Shown here: one piece after another, positions 13,666-23,212 of the stretch
Layout of the letters: each line of letters opens with the position of its first letter
Numbering within the stretch: the first letter of the stretch is position 1
Assembly: GCF_007725405.1 (NCBI RefSeq)
Contig: NZ_CP042163.1
Coordinates: 2,852,001 to 2,916,000, forward strand
DNA from: Shouchella miscanthi
GTDB lineage: Bacteria; Bacillota; Bacilli; Bacillales; Bacillaceae_D
Reading direction: 5' to 3'
Length of the DNA stretch: 64,000 bases
Translations under genes and position numbers: made by a program
The notes under the pieces: model-generated
Told to the model about the DNA's origin: nothing
Seen by the model: the letters and a program-made list of their open reading frames with translations, nothing else
Database searches by the model: none

Positions 13666-13733
13666 TTTTGTCTTTTTCATAGTTCTTTACTCAGAGGAAT
13701 ACATTGTAAGAAGCTTTTTGAAAGGAGCATGCT

Positions 13734-14288
13734 ATGCTGTTTTTAAAAGATCATCCAAACTTACAAGGATTTGAGATTGGGGCATTCTCGTACGGATCAA
13801 CACTTGAAATTGTACATTTAGTTCCAAATGTGACATTAAAAATCGGAAATTATTGTTCATTTGCGGCAGGTGTACACATTCTTTTAGGTGCGGACCATCA
13901 AGTTGACTGGATTACCACTTACCCATTTAACGTTTTCTATCCTACTATATCAACAACAACTGAACACCCAACGAGTAAAGGTGATATTATTGTCGGTAAT
14001 GATGTCTGGGTGGCAAGTGGTGCGGTCCTTTTATCAGGCATTACGATCGGTGATGGAGCCATTATCGCTGCCAATGCCGTTGTCAGCAAAGACGTTTCAC
14101 CCTACTGCATTGTAGCAGGCAACCCGGCTAAACCGATTAAATACAGGTTTACAGAGGAACAACGAGAGCAGCTCTTACAAATAAAATGGTGGGATTGGCC
14201 AGTGGATGAAGTCATCCAACTATCGCCTGTTTTACAATCTGGCGATATCGACCAATTAGTCGCTTATGCAAAACAGCGATCGACGTAA
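13734..14288 (+). CDS. Left-handed beta-helix acetyltransferase of the CatB/xenobiotic type
   Basis: A 184-residue hexapeptide-repeat enzyme. Repeats run through about residues 30-130 (LKIGNYCSFAAGVHIL; DIIVGNDVWVASGAVLLSG; ITIGDGAIIAANAVV), followed by the typical CoA-site loop YCIVAGNPAKPIKYRF. The GADHQVDWITTYPF segment holds the His expected to be catalytic. The C-terminal helix IKWWDWP is common in this family. It most likely acetylates a sugar or a small hydroxylated compound. An aaaggagc site precedes ATG 13734. A broken glycosyltransferase lies immediately downstream, suggesting a relic of a surface-sugar cluster. Confidence 0.85.
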   Translation: MLFLKDHPNLQGFEIGAFSYGSTLEIVHLVPNVTLKIGNYCSFAAGVHILLGADHQVDWITTYPFNVFYPTISTTTEHPTSKGDIIVGNDVWVASGAVLLSGITIGDGAIIAANAVVSKDVSPYCIVAGNPAKPIKYRFTEEQREQLLQIKWWDWPVDEVIQLSPVLQSGDIDQLVAYAKQRST

Positions 14289-14289
14289 G

Positions 14290-14810
14290 GTGAGCATTAC
14301 CAGTTCGTGTTGCTGTCAGTATGGCCGCTGGTTACCATTCTGGTATCAACCAAGCAGTAGGACAATACAAAGTGTATTTACATCAAGATAGTTTTATTCT
14401 GAACCAATCTTTTCTATACGACCTGCTTTTTATATTTCAGAATAATAAAAACCTCGGTTTATTTGGTGTCATTGGCACTAGAGAATTGCCGTTCCGTGGT
14501 ATGTGGTGGCTAAGTGACTAAAAGGTTAAAGTGGGAAAAATCATCGAAGTTCGCGATACGTTTAAACGATGGCCTTTTAATGGCGGCACAATATGACCTA
14601 ACTTGGTCAGAGGAAGCCATTACAGGTTGGCATTTTTATGACACTGCCCAATCTTTGCTTTATGCAGCAAAGGGATTTGATGTAGGTGTAGCACACCAGC
14701 CAAGTCCATGGGTCATTCACTATTGCGGCGACTCTACGATGAAAGGCTATTATGAAGCGTTACCGGCTTTTCAGCAATGGCGCAAACAGTTAAAGCAAAC
14801 GTTACAGTAG
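14290..14810 (+). pseudogene. Broken StrF-type glycosyltransferase-like gene
   Basis: Two fragments in different frames together resemble the StrF/Glyco_tranf_2_5 family. The first reads VAVSMAAGYHSGINQA...KVYLHQDSF and LGLFGVIGTRELP up to a stop at 14519-14521. The second, from about 14564, reads NDGLLMAAQYDLTW...GWHFYDTAQSLLYAAKGF and PWVIHYCG. The N-terminal third, before SMAAGY, is missing, and a stop plus frame change separates the halves. No ribosome binding site is evident. It directly follows the acetyltransferase stop. I infer decay of a gene that once acted with that enzyme. Confidence 0.75.
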
Positions 14811-14838
14811 CGCACGTCAACTACCTACCCTTTTCATA

Positions 14839-14872
14839 CTAAAAAACCCCTCTTTCAAGTAAGAGGGGTTTC
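14839..14872. terminator. Terminator between the pseudogene and the tRNA-Arg gene
   Basis: The stem aacccctctt/aagaggggtt has a T-run on the minus strand after tRNA-Arg. It probably ends the tRNA transcript and can also act on the plus side. Confidence 0.8.
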
Positions 14873-14889
14873 ACTATGTATTATATAAG

Positions 14890-14963
<74 letters not shown>

Positions 14964-14965
14964 AA

Positions 14966-15039
14966 TGGAGCGGGTGATGGGAATCGAACCCACATCATCA
15001 GCTTGGAAGGCTGAGGTTTTACCACTAAACTACACCCGC
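14966..15039 (-). tRNA. tRNA-Gly, anticodon TCC
   Basis: A 74-base cloverleaf with an encoded CCA tail at 14966-14968. The acceptor GCGGGTG pairs with CACCCGC, the anticodon loop is CTTCCAA and the T loop GTTCGATTC. It is the first of the two-tRNA unit. Confidence 0.96.
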
Positions 15040-15165
15040 ATGGTTTTTATCAAACATCTGCTATGTGATGCTTTTAAAAAGATGAGTTTGACATGGCTAT
15101 GACCATGCCATTCTGTTATGTAACGCTTATGAACAGCGCCGCAAGAACTATTTGCGACGCTTATA

Positions 15166-15194
15166 AATATACACGATTAAAGCTAAAGTGTCAA
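15166..15194 (-). promoter_or_regulatory. Strong promoter of the tRNA-Gly/tRNA-Arg unit
   Basis: A perfect TTGACA, 17 bases, TATATT on the minus strand. It lies in the gap between ysnB and the tRNA genes, with about 125 bases of leader before tRNA-Gly. Confidence 0.85.
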
Positions 15195-15232
15195 CTAGTA
15201 TAAAGAAATTTGTTAAGCTTTTCTAGCTGTAT

Positions 15233-15745
15233 TTAGCGGGAAGTAAAACGAGCTTGTAACTCTTCAATGGCTTTACCGTCAATTGTGTAGTAATCAACGC
15301 TCACTGTGTCTTCGGACAATTCAATAAGGCAGTACGATCCTTCAAACGAACCTTTAGGTAATCGAAGGCTCCCAGGATTAATTGTAATCACGTTATCGAA
15401 TCTCTGTACTTTCGGAATGTGGGTATGTCCATAGATCGCTATGGATGCTGCATTGTCCTGCGCTTTACGCACAAGCTCTCCTAAGGAACTCTTTACACCC
15501 TCATGATGCCCATGGGTTAATTGAATGCGATGTCCTACTAAATCAAATGTCTCTTCTGAGGGAAAAGCAGCGAATACATCACAATTTCCTGCTACCGTTT
15601 TAACATCCATGAGTACAGCCGCATCAACCGGTAATTCGGAATCTCCGGCATGAAGAATGAGGTCAACTTGACTTCTGAGAGGGTTTAAAAAGGAGACTAG
15701 TTCTTCTTCCCACCCATGTGTATCGCTTAAAACAAGAATCTTCAT
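15233..15745 (-). CDS. ysnB: YfcE/MJ0936-type metallophosphodiesterase YsnB
   Basis: A 170-residue calcineurin-like phosphoesterase. Metal-binding motifs are DTHGW near residue 8, LILHAGDSE near 30, AGNCD near 53, THGHH near 78 and YGHTHIPK near 105. Homologues hydrolyse phosphodiesters with manganese; the physiological substrate is unknown. It lies two bases after the rdgB-type gene, as in Bacillus subtilis (rph-ysnA-ysnB). Confidence 0.9.
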   Translation of the reverse strand: MKILVLSDTHGWEEELVSFLNPLRSQVDLILHAGDSELPVDAAVLMDVKTVAGNCDVFAAFPSEETFDLVGHRIQLTHGHHEGVKSSLGELVRKAQDNAASIAIYGHTHIPKVQRFDNVITINPGSLRLPKGSFEGSYCLIELSEDTVSVDYYTIDGKAIEELQARFTSR

Positions 15746-15747
15746 GT

Positions 15748-16335
15748 TTATTCTCCTAACAAATAATCTTTTAGCTGTTCAATGGCTCTTGCGCGATGGC
15801 TAATTTCATTTTTTTCCTCTAAAGTCAACTGTGCCATCGTTTTCGCGGTTTGACCAACATAAAAAATAGGATCGTAGCCAAATCCATGCTCTCCCACTTG
15901 TTCATGGGAAATAAAGCCTTCGCACTGTCCTTCAAAGAAAATGGTTTCCTTATTCGGGCTAGCTAGGGCAATGGTACATACAAATCGGGCTGTTCGGTCT
16001 TGTTCAGCAACTCCTCTTAGATCTTCAAGTACTTTTTCGATATTAGCTTGATCATTTTTCTCTTCGCCTGCATAACGAGCTGAAAATACCCCTGGTCTTC
16101 CATTTAAAGCATCGATGACCAACCCAGAGTCATCAGCAACAACCGTTTCGTTTAGCGCAGTTGAAAGAATCTCCGCTTTCTTTTGCGCATTATCTTGAAA
16201 TGTTTGGCCATCCTCAATAATGTCAGGAATGTGGGGGTAATCTAAAAGAGACTTTACTTCATACATACCCTGAAATAGTTTTTTAAAATCTTCTACTTTC
16301 CCTTTATTCGACGTTGCGATTAGTAGTTCTTTCAT
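15748..16335 (-). CDS. ysnA: XTP/dITP pyrophosphatase (RdgB/HAM1 type)
   Basis: A house-cleaning nucleotide pyrophosphatase of 195 residues that removes XTP, ITP and dITP from the pool. The SNKGKVEDFK start, VVADDSGLVIDALNGRPGVFSARYAG near residue 65 and GFGYDPIFY near 151 are diagnostic. It sits between rph and ysnB in one minus-strand operon. Confidence 0.95.
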   Translation of the reverse strand: MKELLIATSNKGKVEDFKKLFQGMYEVKSLLDYPHIPDIIEDGQTFQDNAQKKAEILSTALNETVVADDSGLVIDALNGRPGVFSARYAGEEKNDQANIEKVLEDLRGVAEQDRTARFVCTIALASPNKETIFFEGQCEGFISHEQVGEHGFGYDPIFYVGQTAKTMAQLTLEEKNEISHRARAIEQLKDYLLGE

Positions 16336-16355
16336 AGCTAGATCCCCTCTTTTCC

Positions 16356-17072
16356 CTAAGTAAGCTCACCTATTATGGCTTTCTGTGCTTCTATAAGCTG
16401 TTTAATGCCTGCTTCTGCGAGATCTAACAACTCATTTAATTGCACTCTACTAAAGACCGCTTCCTCACCACTGCCTTGTATCTCAACGAATGCTCCAGCA
16501 CCTGTTTGCACAACGTTCATGTCAACATCCGCTGTAGAATCTTCACTGTAATCTAAATCACACAAAGCCCCTTTGCCTTCTACTATACCAACAGACACAG
16601 CAGCAAGATAATCTTTAACGAAACGCTTTTCGACGCCTTCTGTCTTTTGTAAGGCAAGTACCATCGCAACAAATGCACCCGTTATCGCCGCTGTACGTGT
16701 ACCACCATCCGCTTGAATAACATCACAATCAATCCAGATTGTTTTCTCACCAAGCTTGTCCAGATCCACAACTGCTCGCAAACATCTTCCAATTAATCGC
16801 TGAATTTCCATTGTTCGTCCACTAAGCTTTCCTTTAGCAGCTTCTCGGATCGTTCGTTGCTCAGTCGCTCTTGGTAACATGGCATATTCAGCTGTAAGCC
16901 AGCCTTTTTTTTGTCCTCGTAAAAAAGGCGGCACTTTATTTTCGATCGTCGCTGTACAAATCACCTTTGTCTCACCAACTGTGATCAGTACTGACCCTTC
17001 CGCGTGCTTTGTAAAATTCGGCACAATCTCGACTGGTCGAATTTGATTATGATTTCTGCCATTATGTCTCAT
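16356..17072 (-). CDS. rph: Ribonuclease PH
   Basis: A phosphorolytic 3'-5' exoribonuclease that trims tRNA 3' ends. The 238-residue protein begins [16 protein letters not shown]. Signature stretches are [48 protein letters not shown] and [17 protein letters not shown]. The ATG at 17072 lies behind gaggggt; 31 further in-frame codons upstream include the gerM terminator and are rejected. Head of an rph-ysnA-ysnB operon. Confidence 0.95.
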   Translation of the reverse strand: MRHNGRNHNQIRPVEIVPNFTKHAEGSVLITVGETKVICTATIENKVPPFLRGQKKGWLTAEYAMLPRATEQRTIREAAKGKLSGRTMEIQRLIGRCLRAVVDLDKLGEKTIWIDCDVIQADGGTRTAAITGAFVAMVLALQKTEGVEKRFVKDYLAAVSVGIVEGKGALCDLDYSEDSTADVDMNVVQTGAGAFVEIQGSGEEAVFSRVQLNELLDLAEAGIKQLIEAQKAIIGELT

Positions 17073-17135
17073 GTATTTTACCCCTCTTCTTATCAAGAAG
17101 ATTTTCTCTTTATCGTCGTATAGTATAACATAATA

Positions 17136-17163
17136 AAAAGAGCACCTGTAAGGACAGGTGCTC
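17136..17163 (-). terminator. Terminator of gerM
   Basis: The ten-base perfect stem gagcacctgt/acaggtgctc, followed on the minus strand by tttttatt, lies six bases after the gerM stop. Confidence 0.85.
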
Positions 17164-17168
17164 AATTC

Positions 17169-18302
17169 TTATAATGGATTTTTATTAATATGTGCTGGTC
17201 GTTGAATCGTCTCTACTGCTTCACCTGATTCAGAAAAGACATTCTCTTTACCATTGACAAGAATTGAAATTTTTTCGACATCGTTTCGTTCTGTTAGCGA
17301 TAGCGCAATAGATTCGATAATGGACTGCTCAATATATGCTTGATCGCCAACCATCGTTTGAATGGCTTCATTAAAATCAAGAACGAGCTCACCATCTTTA
17401 ATTTCAGGATCGTTCAGCAACATCATATCGTCATTCATCTCTGTAAGCAGTGTTCTCATTTGTAAAGATGGACCGTCGATTAACTCATTCACTACAGTAA
17501 CAATTTCATTATCTGCATCTGCAACTCTTCGCGTAACTGGAACATAGTACGTTTCATTTTCATGAGACCCTAGGAAATAAACGGTTACATCTTGACTATT
17601 CGTAAAGTCAACGACATTGCTATAGTCTAAATTTATACCGTCTTCTCGACTAAAGTTGCCAACGATAGGCGTTTCGCTCATCGGTAACTGCTCTAGTTCT
17701 ACCCCGTTCACTTCGATTTTCACTTCATCGACATCTTCGAATTGTGTTAATGTCCATGTCACCGCTTCAAACATGCCCTTCTCATCTGCCACATTGTATT
17801 CCTCGAATTCATTCGAAAAATTAGCAACAGCAATCTTATCTTCTTTTAAATGATTCACATCTACCGTTGTTCCTGCAGGTAAGACAGCTCTAAACCCATT
17901 CGGTAATACATCTTGAAGCGGGCCATCTGCAACAAGATACTCTAACGATTGCTTCATAGTACTATCTGTTTTAGGAAGTTCGATTGTTTGCGGTACGACC
18001 ATACCATTACTATCGAATAAGTAAAGTTGACGCAGGTTTTGCGCTTCTGGATCTTGATCAGGCGTTTGCTCAGCATCCGCTTCATTGTTCTCGTCTGTAT
18101 CCTTATTTTCCTCAGCATCCGATTCCTCTTCAGAATCTTCTTCATCTGCTTCACTCAAGGAAGGATCCGTTTCTTCCGTTTCGTTTGTGTACGTGATTTC
18201 CGGATCATCTAAACTTACAGGCTCATCCGCTCCAGTTGAACACCCTACTGCTAATGTAAGTGTGACAATAAGTGGCGCACTGATTCCAACTAATTTCCGC
18301 AT
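17169..18302 (-). CDS. gerM: Germination/sporulation lipoprotein GerM
   Basis: A 377-residue spore protein. A lipoprotein signal is present (hydrophobic stretch then AVGCSTG, Cys near residue 21). Next comes a low-complexity acidic linker (about 30-90, rich in E, D and N) and two GerMN domains (about 110-225 and 245-365). In Bacillus subtilis GerM is needed for cortex synthesis and for linking the SpoIIQ-SpoIIIAH channel. The gggaggg site precedes the ATG. The racE-gerM-rph neighbourhood is conserved, though here trhO and a ferredoxin gene intervene. Confidence 0.93.
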   Translation of the reverse strand: MRKLVGISAPLIVTLTLAVGCSTGADEPVSLDDPEITYTNETEETDPSLSEADEEDSEEESDAEENKDTDENNEADAEQTPDQDPEAQNLRQLYLFDSNGMVVPQTIELPKTDSTMKQSLEYLVADGPLQDVLPNGFRAVLPAGTTVDVNHLKEDKIAVANFSNEFEEYNVADEKGMFEAVTWTLTQFEDVDEVKIEVNGVELEQLPMSETPIVGNFSREDGINLDYSNVVDFTNSQDVTVYFLGSHENETYYVPVTRRVADADNEIVTVVNELIDGPSLQMRTLLTEMNDDMMLLNDPEIKDGELVLDFNEAIQTMVGDQAYIEQSIIESIALSLTERNDVEKISILVNGKENVFSESGEAVETIQRPAHINKNPL

Positions 18303-18380
18303 TGCTTTCCCTCCCAGAATGGTTGTACTTCCATGTATACGAGCCTACTGTTCGGTTTAGACCAGCTTGTTCAAGAAAAT

Positions 18381-18413
18381 AAAAAAAACGCTCTTAAAAG
18401 AGCGCTTTTTTTA
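18381..18413 (-). terminator. Terminator of trhO
   Basis: The hairpin aaaagcgctc/gagcg with a run of eight T on the minus strand, shortly after the trhO stop and before gerM. Confidence 0.8.
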
Positions 18414-18433
18414 ACCATATCTTTCAGAAGCGA

Positions 18434-19402
18434 CTAGGAACGTACCGGGAGCTTTTCCCCTAGCACGTCTAAGCGCTCTTGATGCTGTTCTGGCGAGAGC
18501 TGCTGTTCCTTGACATATAAATTTCTCGGATGCACACGGCATTCAGGTGTACAGCCGCGTAAATATTTATGCTCATTATCTTCAGAAGCAAGGATCTGTT
18601 TATTACATTCTGGATTTGCACAATTCACGTACCGTTCGCAAGGCTGTCCATCAAAATAATCTTTTCCAATTACTTTCGGATCAACTTGATTAATTGGGAC
18701 CGTTAAACGTTCGTCAAAAACGTAGCACTGTCCGTCCCATAATTCTCCTTGGACTTCTGGGTCTTTTCCGTATGTCACAATCCCACCATGAAGTTGAGAC
18801 ACATCTTCAAAGCCCTCTTGCTTTAACCACCCAGAGAATTTTTCACAGCGAATGCCACCCGTACAGTAGGTTAAAATCTTTTTGTCTTCAAATTGCTCTT
18901 TGTTTTCACGAATCCATTCTGGTAGCTCTCTAAACGTTTTTATATCTGGCCGTACGGCACCTCTAAAATGACCTACATCATATTCATAGTCATTTCGAGC
19001 ATCAATAACAACTGTATTCTCTTGCTGCATCGCTTCTTTCCACTCAGCAGGAGATAGATAATTCCCTGTCACTTCAAGGGGATTAACATCATCTTCATGC
19101 AACCTCAACGTTACAAGTTCTTCGCGCGGTCGTACATGCATTTTCTTAAAGACATGCATTTCTTCAAAATCCTCTTTAAACACAATTCTTTCAAAGAGTG
19201 GATTTGACTCAAGCGCCTGTTTGTATTGATCGGTTTGCTCTTTTAAGCCAGACACCGTTCCGTTGATCCCTTCCGTCGCAACAAGAATGCGGCCTTTTAA
19301 ATCTAAACTTTTACAAAATGCTAAATGATCAATCGCGAATTGCTCCGGATCCTCAATGGTTGTGTAATGATAGTACAACAATACACGGTATTCTTTTTCC
19401 AT
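18434..19402 (-). CDS. trhO: tRNA uridine(34) hydroxylase TrhO (rhodanese family, YbfQ-like)
   Basis: A 322-residue protein with an N-terminal acylphosphatase-like domain ([15 protein letters not shown] near residue 37), a rhodanese domain with the catalytic Cys in [11 protein letters not shown] near 180, and a C-terminal Cys-rich zinc-type region ([23 protein letters not shown]). Homologues form 5-hydroxyuridine at tRNA wobble position 34. ATG 19402 is preferred; the in-frame GTG at 19408 is too close to the aggaga site. Monocistronic with its own promoter and terminator. Confidence 0.9.
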   Translation of the reverse strand: MEKEYRVLLYYHYTTIEDPEQFAIDHLAFCKSLDLKGRILVATEGINGTVSGLKEQTDQYKQALESNPLFERIVFKEDFEEMHVFKKMHVRPREELVTLRLHEDDVNPLEVTGNYLSPAEWKEAMQQENTVVIDARNDYEYDVGHFRGAVRPDIKTFRELPEWIRENKEQFEDKKILTYCTGGIRCEKFSGWLKQEGFEDVSQLHGGIVTYGKDPEVQGELWDGQCYVFDERLTVPINQVDPKVIGKDYFDGQPCERYVNCANPECNKQILASEDNEHKYLRGCTPECRVHPRNLYVKEQQLSPEQHQERLDVLGEKLPVRS

Positions 19403-19488
19403 GTTCACCTATCTCCTTATATTTGCAAGATACAATTTGCAGGTGGCTTACCTCAATTTACATCTGTGCTACTTTTATTCCACTCCAT

Positions 19489-19516
19489 ATTATACAAAAA
19501 TATCACCAAATGTCTA
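19489..19516 (-). promoter_or_regulatory. Promoter of trhO
   Basis: TAGACA, 16 bases, TATAAT on the minus strand, about 85 bases upstream of the trhO start. Confidence 0.55.
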
Positions 19517-19522
19517 GCTTGC

Positions 19523-19572
19523 AAAAAAAAGCTGCCCCGTCAAGGTTTAGTAAGCAACCTTACAGGACAGCA
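19523..19572 (-). terminator. Terminator of the ferredoxin gene
   Basis: A long imperfect stem gctgtcc...gggcagc ending in eight T on the minus strand, just after the ferredoxin stop. Confidence 0.8.
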
Positions 19573-19586
19573 TCTATTGAATGTAT

Positions 19587-19826
19587 TTATTCAACGCCGA
19601 AAAATGCTTCAGCTTTCTTTAAGTATTTTTCGTCTTCAGGTGCCATTTCGTACTCCTCAACAATCGCATCTACCGGGCAAACTCCTTGGCAAGCACCACA
19701 ATCGATACAAATATCCGGATTAATGTAGTATTGATCTTCTCCCTCTTCAATACAATCTACAGGACAAACATCAACACATTCTCCCGCTTTTTCACCAATA
19801 CATGGACTTAAAATTACAAAAGCCAT
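19587..19826 (-). CDS. Ferredoxin, 7Fe/8Fe bacterial type
   Basis: A 79-residue soluble electron carrier. N-terminal cluster ligands are C9, C17 and C21 in PCIGEKAGECVDVCPVDC, with a further Cys at 25. The second cluster is CIDCGACQGVCP near residues 40-50. The C-x7-C spacing in the first motif is typical of seven-iron Bacillus ferredoxins ([3Fe-4S] plus [4Fe-4S]). The C-terminus is acidic. It is monocistronic. Its redox partner cannot be told from context. Confidence 0.92.
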   Translation of the reverse strand: MAFVILSPCIGEKAGECVDVCPVDCIEEGEDQYYINPDICIDCGACQGVCPVDAIVEEYEMAPEDEKYLKKAEAFFGVE

Positions 19827-19957
19827 TCTTTGTTACACTCCTTTGTATAAAACCGAAGCTTGTTTACTTCAAATTTTGTAGTTCATTATAGTACTAGCAT
19901 ACACTCGATTCCGAAAAACTTAAAGCATTTCACTCAAAATCTTTCCTTATTTATACC

Positions 19958-20776
19958 CTATCGCTCTACTTTTAAACGGTGGTCGAGTGTAATGGACTCG
20001 ATTTGAGCCGATATCAAGTTAAACCGATCTCGAGCAAACGCTTCAAACGGCTTCGCTGCGCCTGTAGTAAAGAATCTGTGCTGTGGCGTTTGACCAGCTG
20101 TTCGGTTTAACGATTGATGGAACAGCACACTACTCACTTCTCTAGCCGTTTCCTCTCCAGAAGAAATAACTGTAACGTGAGAAGGTAGATTGTGTTCAAT
20201 GATGGGCTTTAACAGTGGATAGTGTGTGCACCCTAAAATCAACGTGTCATACGTCCCATTTTGTAGTGGTTCTAACGATTCTTTTACGATTAACTCCGCC
20301 TCTTCGCCAGCGATGATCCCCTGTTCAACGAGTGGAACAAATAATGGACAAGCTAGACTTTCTACCTGTACGTCTTCACTTATGGACGAAAGAGCTAGAG
20401 AGTACGCTTGACTCTTTATTGTTCCAGTTGTTCCAATCACGGCTATCTGTTGATTGTTCGTCACTTTCATAGCGGTAATAGCGCCTGGTTGAATAACACC
20501 CACTACAGGAATGTCTAACTGTTGCCTTGCTTCATGCAACACAACAGCTGTAGCTGTATTACAGGCAATGACGATCATCTTCACTTCAAATGTCAATAAG
20601 TGGTCAATCATTTCCCACGTATAGCGCCGTACCTCTTCAACGGATCTCGGTCCGTAAGGGCAACGTTTTGAATCGCCTACATAGTAAATAGCTTCCTTCG
20701 GCAATTGACGCATTAGTTCCGTAGCAACCGTTAATCCGCCATACCCCGAGTCAATAACCCCGATCGGTTTATCCAT
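19958..20776 (-). CDS. racE: Glutamate racemase
   Basis: A 272-residue cofactor-independent racemase producing D-glutamate for peptidoglycan. The catalytic Cys pair lies in VIACNTATA near residue 73 and ILGCTHYPL near 184. IGVIDSGYGGLTV near residue 5 and VGDSKRCPYG near 33 complete the active site. Adjacent to the MarR gene, as in the Bacillus subtilis ysmB-racE pair. The gaggagag site precedes the ATG. Confidence 0.96.
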   Translation of the reverse strand: MDKPIGVIDSGYGGLTVATELMRQLPKEAIYYVGDSKRCPYGPRSVEEVRRYTWEMIDHLLTFEVKMIVIACNTATAVVLHEARQQLDIPVVGVIQPGAITAMKVTNNQQIAVIGTTGTIKSQAYSLALSSISEDVQVESLACPLFVPLVEQGIIAGEEAELIVKESLEPLQNGTYDTLILGCTHYPLLKPIIEHNLPSHVTVISSGEETAREVSSVLFHQSLNRTAGQTPQHRFFTTGAAKPFEAFARDRFNLISAQIESITLDHRLKVER

Positions 20777-20807
20777 AAAGTTCTCTCCTCAATAAAACGA
20801 TCTTACA

Positions 20808-21275
20808 CTATTCTGACCGAATTTCTCGTTTCGTCTTCATTGTTTCTAACAGCATGCTCAAGTTTTCTTCAAGTATGTTAACTTGTTCACATGAAAAATC
20901 TTCGAGCATTTCAGCTAAATAATGCTGACGCTTTTTTATCACTTCTAAAATGATCTCTTGACCTTTTGTCTTTAAATGTATTCGGACGACACGACGGTCG
21001 GATTCATCTTTAACTCTTGACACGAGCTCATTTTTTTCCATACGATCGATTAAATCGGTTGTCGTACTACAAGCGAGATGCATGCGATCAGAAAGTTCAC
21101 CTATGGTCATATCACCATATTCATTGAGCCATTGGAGCGCGACAAATTGTGGCGGAGTAATGGGAAAATGCGTTAAAATCTCCCTTCCTTTTTGCCTCAC
21201 TAAATCTGCTACTTTTCGTAGAGACTTTTCAATATCCTCAAACTGGCGATAGGATACCTCATACGTTTTTTCCAA
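20808..21275 (-). CDS. ysmB: MarR-family transcriptional regulator YsmB
   Basis: A winged-helix regulator of about 155 residues. The recognition region is YGDMTIGELSDRMHLACSTTTDLIDRMEKNELVSR, with the wing at KDESDRRVVRIHLKTKG. The best start is TTG 21275 (reads MEKTYEVSYRQ) eight bases after ggagg; the GTG at 21284 overlaps that site. It precedes racE by 31 bases. No operator palindrome is obvious upstream, and the ligand is unknown. Confidence 0.88.
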   Translation of the reverse strand: MEKTYEVSYRQFEDIEKSLRKVADLVRQKGREILTHFPITPPQFVALQWLNEYGDMTIGELSDRMHLACSTTTDLIDRMEKNELVSRVKDESDRRVVRIHLKTKGQEIILEVIKKRQHYLAEMLEDFSCEQVNILEENLSMLLETMKTKREIRSE

Positions 21276-21423
21276 CCAAAACACCTCCGCAATTAATCAA
21301 ACCGTACCTCTTTTATTCTCATTGTACCTAACTATTTCCTATTACCGCAACCAGTACTTCCAACAATTTAAAGGCAGTTTCACTACATTCCTTTAAATAA
21401 CCAGACTGTACAACACGCGTAAT

Positions 21424-21459
21424 TAAAAAAATTGAGAGAATGCGTTATCATTCTCCCAA
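21424..21459 (-). terminator. Terminator of ptsHI
   Basis: The stem gggagaatg/cattctctc with a T-run on the minus strand, about 40 bases after the ptsI stop. Confidence 0.85.
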
Positions 21460-21496
21460 TCCTTTTTGACCTATATCAGCTAATTTAACAGCCTTT

Positions 21497-23212
21497 TTAT
21501 TGATAATGCTTTTTAACTAACGTTTCCACCGCTTCTGATGTACTCTCAAGCAAAGCGTTTTGAGCAAAAGTACTTAACTCTTCTTTAGAAAGCTTACTTA
21601 GCTGACTACGCGCTGGTAAAACAGATGTCGCACTCATACTAAATTCGTCTAATCCAAGACCAAGTAACAATGGAATGGCAATCTCATCTCCTGCCATCTC
21701 CCCACACATACCTACCCATTTGTTTTCTGCATGGGCTGCCTTAATAACCATATCAATTAGCCTTAGCACAGCAGGGTGATACGGTTGATAGAGATAGGAC
21801 ACACGTTCATTCATGCGATCCGCTGCCATTGTGTACTGAATTAAGTCATTAGTTCCAATACTAAAGAAATCAACTTCTTTTGCAAATTGTGGTGCCGCTA
21901 CAGCAGTGGAAGGGATTTCTACCATGATTCCTACTTCCAGTTCCTCTGAAACCGTTACACCGTCTGCTTTTAGCTTTTCTTTCTCATCAGCTAAAATTTC
22001 TTTTGCTTCACGAAGTTCTTCGATTGTCGCAATCATTGGGAACATAATTTTTAAATTTCCGTATGCACTAGCTCTTAAAAGCGCACGTAATTGGTCACGA
22101 AACATATCTTGTTTTTCTAAACAAAGACGAATCGCACGGAAACCTAAAAACGGGTTCATTTCTTCTGGTAAATCAAGGTACGGAAGCTCCTTATCGCCAC
22201 CAATGTCGAGTGTACGGATCACAACAGGCTTGCCTTCCATTCGTTCAACCACTTCTTTATACGCTTCAAACTGTTCTTCTTCACTAGGAAGCTCTGTTCT
22301 TCCCATATAAAGAAATTCTGTACGATAAAGACCAATGCCTTCTGCACCATTTGCAAGTACACCGTCTAAGTCTTGAGGAGTTCCAATATTAGCTGCTAAT
22401 TCAACATGAACACCGTCTTTTGTGACTGTTTGTTCATTAACAAGCTTAGCCCATTCCGCTTTTTGTTCAGCAAACTGTTGTTGTTTTTGCTTGTAAGTAG
22501 TAAGTTCCTCTTCTGATGGGTTAATTAAAACATCGCCATCAATACCATCAACGATAATCATATCGCCATTGGCAATCGTTTTCGTCGCTTGTTTTGTTCC
22601 AACAACTGCTGGAATCTCTAAAGAACGAGACATAATAGCAGAATGTGATGTACGGCCACCAATATCTGTGGCAAAACCTTTAATGACAGCTGGGTTTAAT
22701 TGCGCTGTATCAGAAGGCGTTAAATCATGTGCAATAATAACAGTATCTTCGGCGATTGCTGCTAATGATACTACTTGAATGCCCATTAAGTGCCCTAATA
22801 CACGACGAGATACATCACGAATATCAGCAGCACGTTCTTGCATATATGCATTATCCATGTTTTCGAACATGGAAATAAACATATTAGCTACTTCGTTTAA
22901 TGCATATTCAGCTGTATCTCCATCATCATTAATTTTTCCCTTTACAGAATCAATTAATTCAGGGTCACTTAATACAAGTAAGTGGGCAGAGAAAATCTCA
23001 GCTTTATCTTCGCCAAGTTCTTTTAATGCCTTTTGTTTAATTTCTTCTAGTTCTTTCGTAGATTGTGCTAACGCTTCCGTTAAACGTTCTACTTCTTTCT
23101 CTTTGTTCGATGCTTCTTTTTGCTTAACCGTAAAGTCAGGTTCTTCATGAACAAAAGCTTTAGCAATCGCGATTCCTGCAGAAGCAGCGATTCCTGTTAG
23201 TGTGTTACTCAT
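21497..23212 (-). CDS. ptsI: Phosphotransferase system enzyme I
   Basis: Enzyme I autophosphorylates from PEP and passes phosphate to HPr. The active-site His is in [21 protein letters not shown] near residue 189. The PEP-binding barrel shows [11 protein letters not shown] near 296, [10 protein letters not shown] near 430, [19 protein letters not shown] near 448 and the Cys-containing [11 protein letters not shown] near 498. The 571-residue length is typical. The start overlaps the ptsH stop by one base (TAATG). Bacillus subtilis has ptsGHI elsewhere; here ptsHI sits between gerE and ysmB. Confidence 0.97.
   Translation of the reverse strand: MSNTLTGIAASAGIAIAKAFVHEEPDFTVKQKEASNKEKEVERLTEALAQSTKELEEIKQKALKELGEDKAEIFSAHLLVLSDPELIDSVKGKINDDGDTAEYALNEVANMFISMFENMDNAYMQERAADIRDVSRRVLGHLMGIQVVSLAAIAEDTVIIAHDLTPSDTAQLNPAVIKGFATDIGGRTSHSAIMSRSLEIPAVVGTKQATKTIANGDMIIVDGIDGDVLINPSEEELTTYKQKQQQFAEQKAEWAKLVNEQTVTKDGVHVELAANIGTPQDLDGVLANGAEGIGLYRTEFLYMGRTELPSEEEQFEAYKEVVERMEGKPVVIRTLDIGGDKELPYLDLPEEMNPFLGFRAIRLCLEKQDMFRDQLRALLRASAYGNLKIMFPMIATIEELREAKEILADEKEKLKADGVTVSEELEVGIMVEIPSTAVAAPQFAKEVDFFSIGTNDLIQYTMAADRMNERVSYLYQPYHPAVLRLIDMVIKAAHAENKWVGMCGEMAGDEIAIPLLLGLGLDEFSMSATSVLPARSQLSKLSKEELSTFAQNALLESTSEAVETLVKKHYQ

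Noticed and set aside
14519-14564. Programmed frameshift joining the two glycosyltransferase fragments
   Set aside because: No slippery heptamer or stimulatory structure is evident, and the N-terminal third is also missing, so decay is the simpler explanation.
19318-19728. Two long plus-strand frames across the trhO-ferredoxin gap
   Set aside because: They cover parts of two good minus-strand genes, a terminator and a promoter; no family match is visible.
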